A stretch of DNA of 38,737 nt from Bacteroidales bacterium (GCA_024401715.1 JAKSKO010000017.1:1-38737); one strand, 5' to 3'. Counted from the first letter of the stretch, positions 9,147 through 17,500 are shown. Translations and numbers: made by a program. Notes: generated by a model from the sequence alone, not told the origin.

Positions 9147-10992
9147 TCAAACAATATATTTTATCTGCTATTTCCTTGAATACCGGTGCTGCAGTGACTG
9201 CTCCGTAGAAGTTGGCCGCCGATGGCCTGCTCCATACCACAACCGCGGCTGTATATTTCGGTTTTTCGGCAGGGAAGAAACCCACGAAAGTTCCCCTCTG
9301 GCTCTCAACTCCGCCGTCATTGTATGTCATTTTCCCGTTACGTCCCCGGAACAGGCGCTGCGCCGTTCCTGTCTTGCCGGCGATAGGGCATACGGCGTCG
9401 TGCAGCTGCCAATATGCCGTGCCTCCCTTGTTGGATGTAACCATGGACATCACTTTCTTCAGGGTGTCGCACACTTCCTTGCGGCATATCTGCTCCCTCA
9501 TCACCGTAGGCTTGAAGCTCTCTTTCACCTTTCCCTCGTCCATGATGGCGTCCACAAGGTACGGTTTCATCAGCTTGCCGTCGTTCGCAATGGCGTTGTA
9601 GAAGGTGATTAGGTTCAGCGGGCTCACCTCCATGTTGTATCCTATCGCCATGCGTGCTAGCGATCCTCCGTCCCAGAAACCCTTGCCGCTCTTGTTGCCC
9701 ATCTTGTATGTCGGGTCCAGGATGAAAGGTGCTGCCGCGCCCTTCAGGTCGAAGTCTATCGTGTCCACCAGGCCGAAGCTCCTTATCTTGTCCACGAAGC
9801 GCTGCGGGTTGTTGTCGAAAGTTTTCTTGAAGGCGTTCGTGTCGCATATCATCTGGCGGAACGGGTTGTTGGCCGACATCTCAAATGCCTCGCGCACGGT
9901 GATGTATCCGCTTGGGAACCTGCTCTTGCTAAGGTGCTTGGTGTCATTGAACGGCTCCTTCACCCTGTGATACTTCCATATTCCGTAATATGTTGGTATG
10001 CGCTGGTCCAGGCTGTCTATGTATCCCTCTTCCAGCATGGCCATAAGCACGGCGGTCTTGAACACCGATCCCGGAGGGTCGGCCATCATAAGGGCGTAAT
10101 TGTTCCATTCACCAATCACTCCGGCCTTGTTTCGGCCCAGATTCACCATGGCCTTTATGGCTCCGGTCTTCGTATCCATGACTATGGCGCAGGCCATCTC
10201 CACCATCTCGCTCTTCTCCACGGTCTTCCGAAGAGCCTGGTCCGCGATGTTCTGTATGTCTATGTCTATTGTGGAACGTACGTCAATGCCGTCATGCGCG
10301 CGGCGGTTGCGGCTGTCATCCACCGGGATGTATCCGAAGTCGCTCTTGCGCTCCACCTGATTGCCGTCTTTTCCGTGCAGGTATTCGTCGAAATTGCCCT
10401 CGATACCCTTGGTGGTGCGTTCGTTTTCGGAATTCGTCTTCACATATCCTATTGTCCTTGCCGCCGATGAGCCGTAAGGATAAAGGCGTTTCTCGTTAGG
10501 CTTCTCTATGTAACCGCCCCTGAATCTGCCCTTGTTGAAGATAGGCATCTTGCGCACCTGGTAAATATCCAGCTGGTTCACGTCATTTATTATCCTTATG
10601 GACCTTCTCTTCTTCTCCCTTGCGGTCTTGAACATCTTCATATATTCGGCCGCAGTCTTTTTGCCGAATTTTGCCGACAGCGCGTTTGCCAGTGCCTGGA
10701 TATTGTTGTTCCACAGGGTGTCGCTCTGCACCGTGCAGTCCATGGTGATATCGTAACTGATAGTGGATGTGGCAAGGATGCGTCCCTTGCAATCCAGTAT
10801 GTTACCGCGTATAGGCGTAACCTTGTTCTCGTTCTCCGGTGTGCTGAAGGATTTGTCCTGGCTGCTGTCGTGCGTAATCACCTTGTATGTGATGACCACA
10901 ATCAGGAACAGGCCCATGGCAATGAAGCAGCCCCACAGGAATTCCATAGTGGAGTTGCATTTCAATATGTCTCTAAGCCTTTTCTCTGCCAT
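9136..10992 (-). CDS. ftsI: FtsI / PBP3-type peptidoglycan transpeptidase
   Basis: Septal class B penicillin-binding protein that cross-links new peptidoglycan with FtsW. 618 residues: cytoplasmic start, one membrane anchor at about 19-38, dimerisation domain from about 55 (VTPIRGNILDCKGRILA), then the transpeptidase domain with catalytic S309-V-F-K312, S373-A-N375 and K540-T-G542. The sequence stops about 75 residues after the KTG motif (FKEIADKIYCLNED), so there is no C-terminal PASTA domain, which many Bacteroidota FtsI proteins carry. The start ATG is three bases after the ftsL stop. Position between ftsL and murE supports FtsI over the elongation PBP2. Confidence 0.94.
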   Translation of the reverse strand: MAEKRLRDILKCNSTMEFLWGCFIAMGLFLIVVITYKVITHDSSQDKSFSTPENENKVTPIRGNILDCKGRILATSTISYDITMDCTVQSDTLWNNNIQALANALSAKFGKKTAAEYMKMFKTAREKKRRSIRIINDVNQLDIYQVRKMPIFNKGRFRGGYIEKPNEKRLYPYGSSAARTIGYVKTNSENERTTKGIEGNFDEYLHGKDGNQVERKSDFGYIPVDDSRNRRAHDGIDVRSTIDIDIQNIADQALRKTVEKSEMVEMACAIVMDTKTGAIKAMVNLGRNKAGVIGEWNNYALMMADPPGSVFKTAVLMAMLEEGYIDSLDQRIPTYYGIWKYHRVKEPFNDTKHLSKSRFPSGYITVREAFEMSANNPFRQMICDTNAFKKTFDNNPQRFVDKIRSFGLVDTIDFDLKGAAAPFILDPTYKMGNKSGKGFWDGGSLARMAIGYNMEVSPLNLITFYNAIANDGKLMKPYLVDAIMDEGKVKESFKPTVMREQICRKEVCDTLKKVMSMVTSNKGGTAYWQLHDAVCPIAGKTGTAQRLFRGRNGKMTYNDGGVESQRGTFVGFFPAEKPKYTAAVVVWSRPSAANFYGAVTAAPVFKEIADKIYCLNED

Positions 10993-10995
10993 TTT

Positions 10996-11340
10996 CTACC
11001 TTCTGCTCTTTACTACTTTTGCCTGGCGCTGCGGTATGCCCACATTGCTGCCCATGTCCTTAAGCATTCTTTCCACCTCGCACACGCTGTCCAGTGCCGT
11101 AAGCTTGCACACGGTGTCTGTGTGAATGGATTTCAGGTTCTCCAGCGTTTTGGCATTCTCCACCTTGCGGTGCAGATGCATGTCTATCTGCAGGTTGAAC
11201 CATATGAAAAAGATTGCGCAGATGAAGAAATACACGATGTGGCCCAGGTATTTGTCGAAACCCAGTGCCAGCAGCAGCCTGCCCCTGAGGGCGGACTTGC
11301 CCATCTGTACAATCTTTTCTCCGTTCTTTTTCCAATCCAT
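10996..11340 (-). CDS. ftsL: FtsL-like cell division protein
   Basis: Small bitopic divisome protein expected to form a complex with FtsQ/DivIC-type partners and activate FtsWI. 114 residues from MDWKKNGEKIV: a basic cytoplasmic stretch, one membrane segment at about 34-52 (HIVYFFICAIFFIWFNL), then a periplasmic region of short heptad character (HRKVENAKTLENLKSIHTD) ending in a basic tail. The open frame extends upstream to an ATG at 11406, but that would lie inside rsmH; the ATG at 11340, four bases after the rsmH stop, is chosen. FtsL proteins are poorly conserved; the call rests on topology, size and position between rsmH and ftsI. Confidence 0.8.
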   Translation of the reverse strand: MDWKKNGEKIVQMGKSALRGRLLLALGFDKYLGHIVYFFICAIFFIWFNLQIDMHLHRKVENAKTLENLKSIHTDTVCKLTALDSVCEVERMLKDMGSNVGIPQRQAKVVKSRR

Positions 11341-11344
11341 AGCC

Positions 11345-12253
11345 TTACAGTTTTTCCGCAACCCTAAGCTTCGCGCTCCGGGCCCTTGTGTTGGTGGCAA
11401 TTTCACTGTCCGATGGTTCTATCGGCTTTTTGTTCACTGCCTTCAGAGGTGCGCTGGTGCGGCCGTAAAGGTCTTTCACCACCACGCCCTCTATGTTTCC
11501 GCATTTGATGAAGTTCTTCACCATGCGGTCCTCCAGGGAATGATAGGTGATTACCACCAGTCTGCCGCCCTTCTTCAGGGATGCGGCAGCTCCCTGCAGG
11601 AATTTCTCCAGGTCCCTCATCTCGTTGTTCACCTCTATGCGCAGGGCCTGGAAGATTTTTGCCAGCACCTTGTGCTCCATCATAGGCGGCAGCAGGGGCT
11701 GGACAGCCTCCTTGAGGTCTCCGGTGGTCAGGATGCTTCGCTGGTTGCGCATGCGCACAATCAGCGAAGCGGCCTTGCGGCTCCCGTCCACTTCGCCGTA
11801 CACGCGCAGTATCTTTTCCAGATCCTGCTCGTCATACGAATTAACAATATCAGCTGCGGTTTTGCCCGCTCTGGTATTCATTCTCATGTCCAAAGGCGCG
11901 TCAAAACGGAATGAGAATCCCCTTTCCGGGGTATCAAACTGGTGCGATGACACTCCGAGGTCGGCAAGAACACCGTCTATGCCCTCTTCATATCCCTGCT
12001 CCAGAATAAAATTATGAATGAATCTGAAATTGTTACGTATCAGTGTGAGTCTGTGGTCCTTGAAGGCGTTCTCTATCGCATCCTGATCCTTGTCGAAGGC
12101 AATGAGGCGTCCTTCAGGGGACAGCTGGCTCACAATATGGCTGCTGTGGCCGCCTCCACCGAAGGTTGCATCGGCAAAAACGCCATCGGGATTGCCTGCA
12201 ATAAGGTAATCCACGCTTTCGTTCAATAGTACCGGATTGTGATATTCGCTCAT
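11345..12253 (-). CDS. rsmH: 16S rRNA (cytosine1402-N4)-methyltransferase RsmH (MraW)
   Basis: S-adenosylmethionine-dependent enzyme that methylates N4 of C1402 in the 16S rRNA decoding centre. 302 residues, normal length. It starts MSEYHNPVLLNESVDYL, has the SAM-binding strand FADATFGGGGHS at about 25-36, GVLADLGVSSHQFD, RGFSFRFDAPLDMRM, and the late motifs VITYHSLEDRMVK and RARSAKLRVAEK. Second gene of the dcw operon, about 20 bases after mraZ, the standard arrangement. Confidence 0.97.
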   Translation of the reverse strand: MSEYHNPVLLNESVDYLIAGNPDGVFADATFGGGGHSSHIVSQLSPEGRLIAFDKDQDAIENAFKDHRLTLIRNNFRFIHNFILEQGYEEGIDGVLADLGVSSHQFDTPERGFSFRFDAPLDMRMNTRAGKTAADIVNSYDEQDLEKILRVYGEVDGSRKAASLIVRMRNQRSILTTGDLKEAVQPLLPPMMEHKVLAKIFQALRIEVNNEMRDLEKFLQGAAASLKKGGRLVVITYHSLEDRMVKNFIKCGNIEGVVVKDLYGRTSAPLKAVNKKPIEPSDSEIATNTRARSAKLRVAEKL

Positions 12254-12274
12254 CTTTCCCCTGCTTAAAAGTCC

Positions 12275-12733
12275 CTATTTTCTAGAGATGCTTTCGGCAA
12301 GGCTGATGAATTCCTCCTGCGAGAGAGCGCTGTTTTCGTAAGCCTCTCTGCCCCAGATTTCAATCTTGTGGTCGTTACCGCAGAAAACCAGTTCTTTGCC
12401 TGCCCCTATAGACTCTAAAAGCGTCTTTGGAATGGACATACGGCCCAATTTGGCTTCCGGCTCCACAATTGCGCGGTTTCTGGTGTATTCACGCCAGAAG
12501 GCCGCCTCTTTACGGTTGAGGAAATTAATTTTGGATTTCAGTTCTTCGCTCTGCCTCTCCCATTCCACGAAGGAGTACATCTCCAGACATGGCTCGAAGA
12601 GGTCTTTGCGAACGACGAAGCGGCAGTCACTTCCATGACCGCTGTCCGGCAATTGGGCCTTCAGGCCGGATGGGAAAACCACCCTGCCTTTATCGTCCAC
12701 TTTCGCGGAATATTCGCCGATAAACTTCACCAT
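12275..12733 (-). CDS. mraZ: Transcriptional regulator MraZ
   Basis: DNA-binding protein of the AbrB/SpoVT-like double-psi barrel family. In E. coli it represses its own dcw operon by binding direct repeats in the promoter. 152 residues with two copies of the fold: YSAKVDDKGRVVFPSGLK at about 8-25 and AKLGRMSIPKTLLESIG at about 95-111. It is the first gene of the operon; a -7 box lies about 50 bases upstream, and four 10-bp repeats resembling MraZ sites sit just behind it, so autoregulation is likely here. The ATG at 12733 directly precedes VKFIGEYSAKVD, matching family starts. Confidence 0.95.
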   Translation of the reverse strand: MVKFIGEYSAKVDDKGRVVFPSGLKAQLPDSGHGSDCRFVVRKDLFEPCLEMYSFVEWERQSEELKSKINFLNRKEAAFWREYTRNRAIVEPEAKLGRMSIPKTLLESIGAGKELVFCGNDHKIEIWGREAYENSALSQEEFISLAESISRK

Positions 12734-12782
12734 TTGTTAAACATTCTTTGCGCAGTACGCAAATTCCATTTTGACGCAAAGG

Positions 12783-12790
12783 CAAAGTTA
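12783..12790 (-). promoter_or_regulatory. -7 box of the dcw (mraZ) promoter
   Basis: TAACTTTG on the minus strand fits the Bacteroidota -7 consensus TAnnTTTG exactly. It lies 50 bases before the mraZ ATG, leaving a leader of roughly 40 bases. No TTTG is seen at the expected -33 position, which falls within the repeat array at 12801-12840; a weak -33 would suit an operator-controlled promoter. Confidence 0.7.
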
Positions 12791-12800
12791 GTAATTATTT

Positions 12801-12840
12801 TCCCACTTTATTACATTTTTTTACATTTTCTTCCACTTTT
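12801..12840 (-). promoter_or_regulatory. Probable MraZ operator: four 10-bp direct repeats
   Basis: Read on the minus strand, the 40 bases divide into four exact 10-mers with consensus NAAARTGKRA, whose cores are TGGAA, TGTAA, TGTAA and TGGGA, each separated by five A-rich bases. Known MraZ sites are direct repeats of TGGGN-type cores spaced by five bases (three copies in E. coli). The array ends 10 bases before the -7 box, so it covers the -33 region. The first three repeats also encode the last ten or so residues of RadC. Confidence 0.65.
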
Positions 12841-13515
12841 CGTGAAGCTTTCGTTCTCGGAGAAAGAGAAGTAGCCATGCTCGCTTAGGATAAGATGGTC
12901 CATGAGAGACATTTCAAAGGTTTTCAGGGCATCGTCCAGCTGCTCTGTTACCCTCACGTCCTCTGTGCTGGGCCTCATGTCGCCCGAAGGATGGTTGTGG
13001 CTTACGATTATGGCGGACGCCCCCAAGTCCATGGCTTTCCGTATTATGGGCTTGATATTCATACTGGTGGAGTTTTCCCCTCCGCGGCTAACCATCATGG
13101 AGCCTATCACGTGGCGGTTGCGTTTCAGGAATATGCACCAGCATTCCTCCAGAGAGGATGTTGTGTAAAGGGGCAGGAGGTTGCGGTAGGCGTCGTGCGG
13201 GGTTCTTATCACCTTGTATTCCAGGTCGTTCTCTTCCTCAAGCAGTCTTCGGGACAGTTCCATGCATGCCACAACCTGCTGGGCCTTTACGTCTCCCACT
13301 CCCTTCACCCGTTTCAGCATTCCCAAACTCATCTTCCCCAGTTCCTTCAGGCCTCCGTCCCCAAGCAGTTGCCTGGCCACTTCCAGTATGTTGCATCCGG
13401 GAGTTCCGCTCCTTAGTATAATTGCCAGGAGTTCCGCGTTGCTAAGGGCTCTTTCGCCATACTTCTCCATCCTTTCCCGCGGTCTTTCCGCAGCAGTCAT
13501 TTCAATGATTTTCAT
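12811..13515 (-). CDS. radC: RadC family JAB/MPN-domain protein
   Basis: Member of the RadC (UPF0758) family; despite the name its biochemical role is not settled. 234 residues from MKIIEMTAAERPRERM. An N-terminal helix-hairpin-helix-type region (about 60-95, with MLKRVKGVGDVKAQQV) is followed by the metalloprotease-like JAB domain with the zinc motif HNHPSGDMRPSTED near 174-187. The frame runs upstream to an ATG at 13578, but that crosses the miaB terminator hairpin; ATG 13515 matches the family start. The C-terminal tail SGRKCKKM is written in the direct repeats of the presumed MraZ operator. It is the gene immediately upstream of mraZ, same strand. Confidence 0.92.
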   Translation of the reverse strand: MKIIEMTAAERPRERMEKYGERALSNAELLAIILRSGTPGCNILEVARQLLGDGGLKELGKMSLGMLKRVKGVGDVKAQQVVACMELSRRLLEEENDLEYKVIRTPHDAYRNLLPLYTTSSLEECWCIFLKRNRHVIGSMMVSRGGENSTSMNIKPIIRKAMDLGASAIIVSHNHPSGDMRPSTEDVRVTEQLDDALKTFEMSLMDHLILSEHGYFSFSENESFTKSGRKCKKM

Positions 13516-13547
13516 GTCCGTATCATTTAGATGACTGCAAAAGAATA

Positions 13548-13573
13548 ACAAAAACGCCGGTTTTCCCAGCGTT
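13548..13573 (-). terminator. Rho-independent terminator after miaB
   Basis: Minus strand: AACGCTGG and CCGGCGTT pair over 8 bp (one T-G) around a five-base loop and are followed by TTTTTG. It lies 80-100 bases after the miaB stop and 33 bases before the radC start, so it should separate the two genes. Confidence 0.7.
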
Positions 13574-13651
13574 TTCATTTTTCAAAGTATGATTTTGTGA
13601 TTTTTGGTGCTTTTTGTTTTTTTTGAGCTTTTTTACGGCTCCTTCCCCGTG

Positions 13652-14974
13652 CTATTTTTGTATTTCCTCGCAAAGCAGGGTGGCCGATGTGCTTCCCACC
13701 ACCTGGACGGTGGCATATTTTCCTGTGCGGTCCACCCCCGGCTGCAGATCAGGGAACACGCACATCATGTTGTTGGAAGCCCTTCCGCAAAGGTCTGCAT
13801 CGCTGCGCTTGCTCTTGCCTTCAATAAGCACTTCCAGTTTTCTGCCGTATTGTGCGCCATAGCGCTGGGCCGAAGAGTGCACCTGGTGCTCTATGATCTC
13901 GTTCAGACGCCTTGTCTTTTCCTCGTTCGGCACGTCATCGGCATATTTGCGGGCGGCAAGTGTGCCCGGCCTTTCGGAGTACTGGAACATGAATGCGCTG
14001 TCAAAGCCCACCTCGTCCATAAGGCTTACGGTCTGCAGGTGGTCCTCCAGGGTTTCGCCGCAGAATCCGGCAATCACATCGGTGCTTAGGCCGCATCCCG
14101 GGATTATCTCGCGTATCTTCGCAACCCTTTCCAGATACCATTCGCGTGTGTATTTGCGGCGCATCTTCTCCAGCATTGCGTTACTGCCGCTCTGCACCGG
14201 AAGGTGGATATGCTTGCACACGTTCGGGTATTTCGCAATCACGTGCAGAAGGTCGTCACTGAGGTCGTGCGGATTGGATGTGCTGAAGCGTATCCTCACC
14301 CCAGGCACCGCTGTGGCAACTTTTTCCATGAGCATGGGGAAAGTGAGCTCTCCGTTGTTCCAGTTGTAGGAGTTCACGTTCTGGCCCAGCAGCGTGATTT
14401 CCTTGTAACCCCTTCCGGCAAGGTCCAGGGCCTCGTCTATGATGCTCTGCGGCTCCCTGCTTCTTTCCACGCCGCGTGTGTAAGGAACTATGCAATATGA
14501 ACATACATTATTGCATCCGCGCATGATGGATATGAAGGCCGATACACCCTTGCTGTCCAGGCGCTCCGGCACTATGTCGTCGTATGTCTCCGTGCGTGAA
14601 AGCTGCACGTCGATGGTTGGTTCGCTGCTGCCAACGTTCCCCACAAGCTCCGGCAGACGTCTGTATGCGTCCGGGCCGCAGACTATGTCCACTTTGCCGC
14701 TTGCAAGAAGTTCGTCCTTCAATCTTTCGGCCATGCAGCCCACAATTCCAACTTTGGCATCTTTCTTGCGTCTCTTCACAAGGTTGAACTGCTCCACGCG
14801 GCCCCAGATGCGCTGCTCTGCGTTGTCGCGGATGGAACAGGTGTTGGCCAGAATGAGATCGGCGTCATCCATGTTTGTGGTGAGGGTGAAACCGTTCTTT
14901 TTAAGGATGGACAATATTACCTCGCTGTCACCTACATTCATCTGACAGCCGTATGTTTCAATATAGACTTTCAT
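13652..14974 (-). CDS. miaB: tRNA-2-methylthio-N6-dimethylallyladenosine synthase MiaB
   Basis: Radical-SAM methylthiotransferase that adds the 2-methylthio group to i6A37 of tRNAs reading UNN codons. 440 residues in the order N-terminal MTTase domain with cluster-binding Cys10, Cys46 and Cys80, radical-SAM domain with C154-x3-C158-x2-C161, and C-terminal TRAM domain (about 375-440). The start KVYIETYGCQMN is typical for MiaB rather than RimO or MtaB. The frame extends to an ATG at 15016, but a canonical -7 box at 14983-14990 lies in between, so ATG 14974 is chosen. This implies a leader of only a few bases. Divergent from the lipoprotein gene at 15044. Confidence 0.94.
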   Translation of the reverse strand: MKVYIETYGCQMNVGDSEVILSILKKNGFTLTTNMDDADLILANTCSIRDNAEQRIWGRVEQFNLVKRRKKDAKVGIVGCMAERLKDELLASGKVDIVCGPDAYRRLPELVGNVGSSEPTIDVQLSRTETYDDIVPERLDSKGVSAFISIMRGCNNVCSYCIVPYTRGVERSREPQSIIDEALDLAGRGYKEITLLGQNVNSYNWNNGELTFPMLMEKVATAVPGVRIRFSTSNPHDLSDDLLHVIAKYPNVCKHIHLPVQSGSNAMLEKMRRKYTREWYLERVAKIREIIPGCGLSTDVIAGFCGETLEDHLQTVSLMDEVGFDSAFMFQYSERPGTLAARKYADDVPNEEKTRRLNEIIEHQVHSSAQRYGAQYGRKLEVLIEGKSKRSDADLCGRASNNMMCVFPDLQPGVDRTGKYATVQVVGSTSATLLCEEIQK

Positions 14975-14982
14975 AATTAGTG

Positions 14983-14990
14983 CAAAGATA
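14983..14990 (-). promoter_or_regulatory. -7 box of the miaB promoter
   Basis: TATCTTTG on the minus strand matches TAnnTTTG exactly. It ends 8 bases before the miaB ATG, so the transcript should begin within a few bases of the start codon. No TTTG at -33 was found. Confidence 0.65.
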
Positions 14991-15003
14991 GATGTTTTTT
15001 TAA

Positions 15004-15011
15004 TATCTTTG
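15004..15011 (+). promoter_or_regulatory. -7 box for the lipoprotein-SPOR-rpoN genes
   Basis: TATCTTTG on the plus strand, exact match to TAnnTTTG, 32 bases before the ATG at 15044. It faces away from the miaB box at 14983-14990 with 13 bases between them, so the two divergent promoters overlap in their upstream parts. Confidence 0.65.
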
Positions 15012-15043
15012 TACAAGAATAGGATTTAGAATTTGAACCATAT

Positions 15044-15502
15044 ATGAAGAATTTGTCAAGAATCATCACCGGCCTGCTTGCGGCCCTGCTTATGGCCTCA
15101 TGCTCCGGTCTTGGAAAAATAGAACTTCAGGGATATGAAATAGTGAAGGCCGTGCCGGAATCCTTCCACAGCATAAAGCTGGTGCTGGATCTGAAACTTG
15201 CGAACTTCGGCCCGGAGCTCACCCTCACACAAATCCAGGGAGAGATTTTCCATGGCAGCGAATCTCTTGGCACATTCACAGTAAATGACATGCCCATTCC
15301 GGCCCGCAGCATAAGCGTTGTTACGGCCGATACTCATATCCTTATTGATGAGAATGCCGATCTTCTGCGTCTGCTGAACCTGGCAAAGGACTTCAATCTG
15401 GACGACTACAGCATTTCCCTTAGTTCGAAGGTGAAACTGGGAATGGCTGCAAAGACTTTCAGAATTCACAAAAAACCGCTTAAAGACCTGGTACAACTGT
15501 AA
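15044..15502 (+). CDS. Small lipoprotein, LEA type 2-like fold (function unknown)
   Basis: 152 residues. Signal peptide of the lipoprotein type with lipobox LMAS/C (Cys20), so the mature protein should be membrane-anchored and exported. The remainder is mostly beta structure: SIKLVLDLKLANFGPELTLTQ, then GEIFHGSESLGTF and NDMPIPARSISVV. This pattern of a conserved N-F/G loop followed by small strands resembles LEA_2 / water-stress-and-hypersensitive domains. That assignment is an inference from pattern and needs a profile search. Its stop codon overlaps the next start by one base (TAATG), and rpoN follows, so the three genes are probably one transcript. Confidence 0.8.
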   Translation: MKNLSRIITGLLAALLMASCSGLGKIELQGYEIVKAVPESFHSIKLVLDLKLANFGPELTLTQIQGEIFHGSESLGTFTVNDMPIPARSISVVTADTHILIDENADLLRLLNLAKDFNLDDYSISLSSKVKLGMAAKTFRIHKKPLKDLVQL

Positions 15503-16011
15503 TGAAAAAAATCATACTTGTAATAATTGCCGCGTCGCTTTCATTCTTTTGCCGCGCGCAGATTCTTGAAGAGAGGGACAGCCTTCTTGCCGGCGTGAAC
15601 GAGGCACCGGTGGTGGCCCTGGATTCATCTCTTGTGGGCAGGAGCATATTTTCCGTGATGCCTAACCGCAACAATGGTGACGATGCCACGGTGTCCGTGA
15701 ACCAGAGCGATGAGATTGCAAAGGCCTTTGCAGACAAGGTGGAGGCCAACACTTTCAAGGAAGTTGGTGGTTACCGCATCCGCATCTATTTTTCCAATGC
15801 CCAGAATGCAAGGGAGGAGTCTCTTGCTGCAGTGGCACGTTTCAAGGAGAAGTACCAGTATCCGGTATATCACAGTTATGTGAATCCCAATTTCAAGGTT
15901 ACGGTGGGTGACTTTCACAACAAGAGTGAGGCTCTGGGGCTTCTGGAGCGCGTAAAGAGGGACTTCCCATCGGCCTTCATCGTAAAAGAGAACATTTCTC
16001 TAAGGTATTAG
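15502..16011 (+). CDS. Secreted SPOR-domain protein
   Basis: 169 residues: signal peptide at about 1-19 (KKIILVIIAASLSFFCRAQ), a linker, and a C-terminal SPOR domain at about 88-165 with GGYRIRIYFSNAQNAREE, YPVYHSYVNPNFKVTVGDF and SEALGLLERVKRDFPSAFIV. SPOR domains bind denuded glycan strands of septal peptidoglycan, so a periplasmic, cell-wall-associated role is likely. This form, a signal peptide plus a single SPOR domain, is common in Bacteroidota. Start ATG shares a base with the stop of the lipoprotein gene; rpoN starts 15 bases later. Confidence 0.85.
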   Translation: MKKIILVIIAASLSFFCRAQILEERDSLLAGVNEAPVVALDSSLVGRSIFSVMPNRNNGDDATVSVNQSDEIAKAFADKVEANTFKEVGGYRIRIYFSNAQNAREESLAAVARFKEKYQYPVYHSYVNPNFKVTVGDFHNKSEALGLLERVKRDFPSAFIVKENISLRY

Positions 16012-16026
16012 TGTATTCCCGCTGCA

Positions 16027-17451
16027 ATGGCATTGAAACTATCACAGGAACTGAAGCAGACCCAGCGTCTGTCTCCTCTGCAGATCCAGACCATCAAGCT
16101 CCTGGAGCTTCCGGTGCAGGATCTGGAGCAGCGTATACGCAAGGAGATAGAGGAGAACCCGGTTCTGGACGAAGAGCAGCCAAGGCAGGAAGAGGGGCAG
16201 GACGACGATGCGCAGCCACGCCAGGTTAGCCTCTCGGACTACAAGGAGGACGATTCCGTTCCTTCGTACAAACTGCATATAAGCAATCAGGGCCGCGATG
16301 CCCTTCCTGAATACAACACCTTCTCTGTGAAGGACAGTTTCACCCAGAGCCTTATGGATCAGCTGGGCTTCAGGAACATAGATGAGCATCAGAGGGCTGT
16401 TGCCGCCTTTGTGATAGGATCACTGGACGAGGACGGCTATCTGCGCAGGGACCTGGAATCCCTGGTGGATGACATGGCCTTCCGCGCCGGCATAGATTCT
16501 TCGGAGGAAGAGGTGCTGCAGATGCTGAAGCTTATCCAGGAGTTCGAGCCTGCGGGCGTAGGCGCCAGAGATCTTCGCGAGTGCCTGCTGCTGCAGTTCC
16601 GCAACCTTAGCCCTTCCCCCGCAGTGGAGAACGCGCACCGCATAGTAAAGGATTTCTTCCCGGATTTCACTGCCAAGCATTTCCAGAAAATAATGCAGCG
16701 TCTGAACCTCAGCCAGGAAGACATGAAGGCGGCCATGGGCAAGATTCTTAAGCTGAACCCTTCTCCGGGCGGCGGCATAGACGATTCCTATAACGACCAG
16801 GCCCAGCAGATTGTGCCGGACTTCGTTCTGGAGTTGGAAAACGGCGAGCCCAAGCTTAGCATGCCGCGTTTCAACATTCCGGAGTTGCGCGTGAATAAGA
16901 AGTATGCCGACATCCTTATGGAGGCGGCCGGTAGCAACGAGCGCAGCAAGAAGGAGGCAGCCGCCTTCGTGAAACAGAAGTTGGATTCCGCGAAGTGGTT
17001 TGTGGAGGCCATAAAGCAGCGCCACAATACCCTTATGACCACAATGCAGGACATCGTTGATTTCCAGCACGACTATTTCATAGATGGCGACGAAAGCAAC
17101 CTGCGCCCTATGGTGCTGAAGGACATTGCCGAAGTTACGGGCTTCGACATCTCCACCATCAGCCGCGTCGTGAACTCCAAATACATAGAGACCCACTTCG
17201 GCATATATTCCCTGAAATATTTCTTCAGTGAAGGAATGGAGAATGCCGATGGCGAGGAGGTTAGCACCCGAGAGCTTAAGAAGGCCCTTCAGGAGCTGGT
17301 GGATTCGGAGGACAAGAACAAGCCTCTTACCGATGACGAACTGGTTATGCTTATGACAGAGAAAGGCTACAAGCTTGCCCGCCGCACCGTTGCAAAATAC
17401 CGCGACCAGCTAAACATCCCCAAAGCCCGCCTCAGAAAAGAGCTGGTATAG
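16027..17451 (+). CDS. rpoN: RNA polymerase sigma-54 factor
   Basis: Alternative sigma factor recognising -24/-12 promoters and needing an AAA+ activator. 474 residues. Region I at 1-45 (LKLSQELKQTQRLSPLQIQ...LLELP) is followed by an acidic linker with a run of E, Q and D (about 45-75), the core-binding region with PAGVGARDLRECLLLQ, a helix-turn-helix at about 365-390 (TGFDISTISRVVNSKY), and the RpoN box ARRTVAKYRD at about 451-460. No enhancer-binding protein gene is in the window. Last gene of the 15044-17451 transcript. Confidence 0.96.
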   Translation: MALKLSQELKQTQRLSPLQIQTIKLLELPVQDLEQRIRKEIEENPVLDEEQPRQEEGQDDDAQPRQVSLSDYKEDDSVPSYKLHISNQGRDALPEYNTFSVKDSFTQSLMDQLGFRNIDEHQRAVAAFVIGSLDEDGYLRRDLESLVDDMAFRAGIDSSEEEVLQMLKLIQEFEPAGVGARDLRECLLLQFRNLSPSPAVENAHRIVKDFFPDFTAKHFQKIMQRLNLSQEDMKAAMGKILKLNPSPGGGIDDSYNDQAQQIVPDFVLELENGEPKLSMPRFNIPELRVNKKYADILMEAAGSNERSKKEAAAFVKQKLDSAKWFVEAIKQRHNTLMTTMQDIVDFQHDYFIDGDESNLRPMVLKDIAEVTGFDISTISRVVNSKYIETHFGIYSLKYFFSEGMENADGEEVSTRELKKALQELVDSEDKNKPLTDDELVMLMTEKGYKLARRTVAKYRDQLNIPKARLRKELV

Positions 17452-17465
17452 CATCCCTCTTCGCC

Positions 17466-17500
17466 AGCCCTTTCGTCTTTTACGGAATGGGCTCTTTGTT
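17466..17500 (+). terminator. Possible terminator after rpoN
   Basis: AGCCC and GGGCT pair, continue across a T-T mismatch into TTC/GAA, enclose an AT-rich loop and are followed by CTTTGTT. It starts 15 bases after the rpoN stop. The stem is imperfect and the T-run short. Confidence 0.4.
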
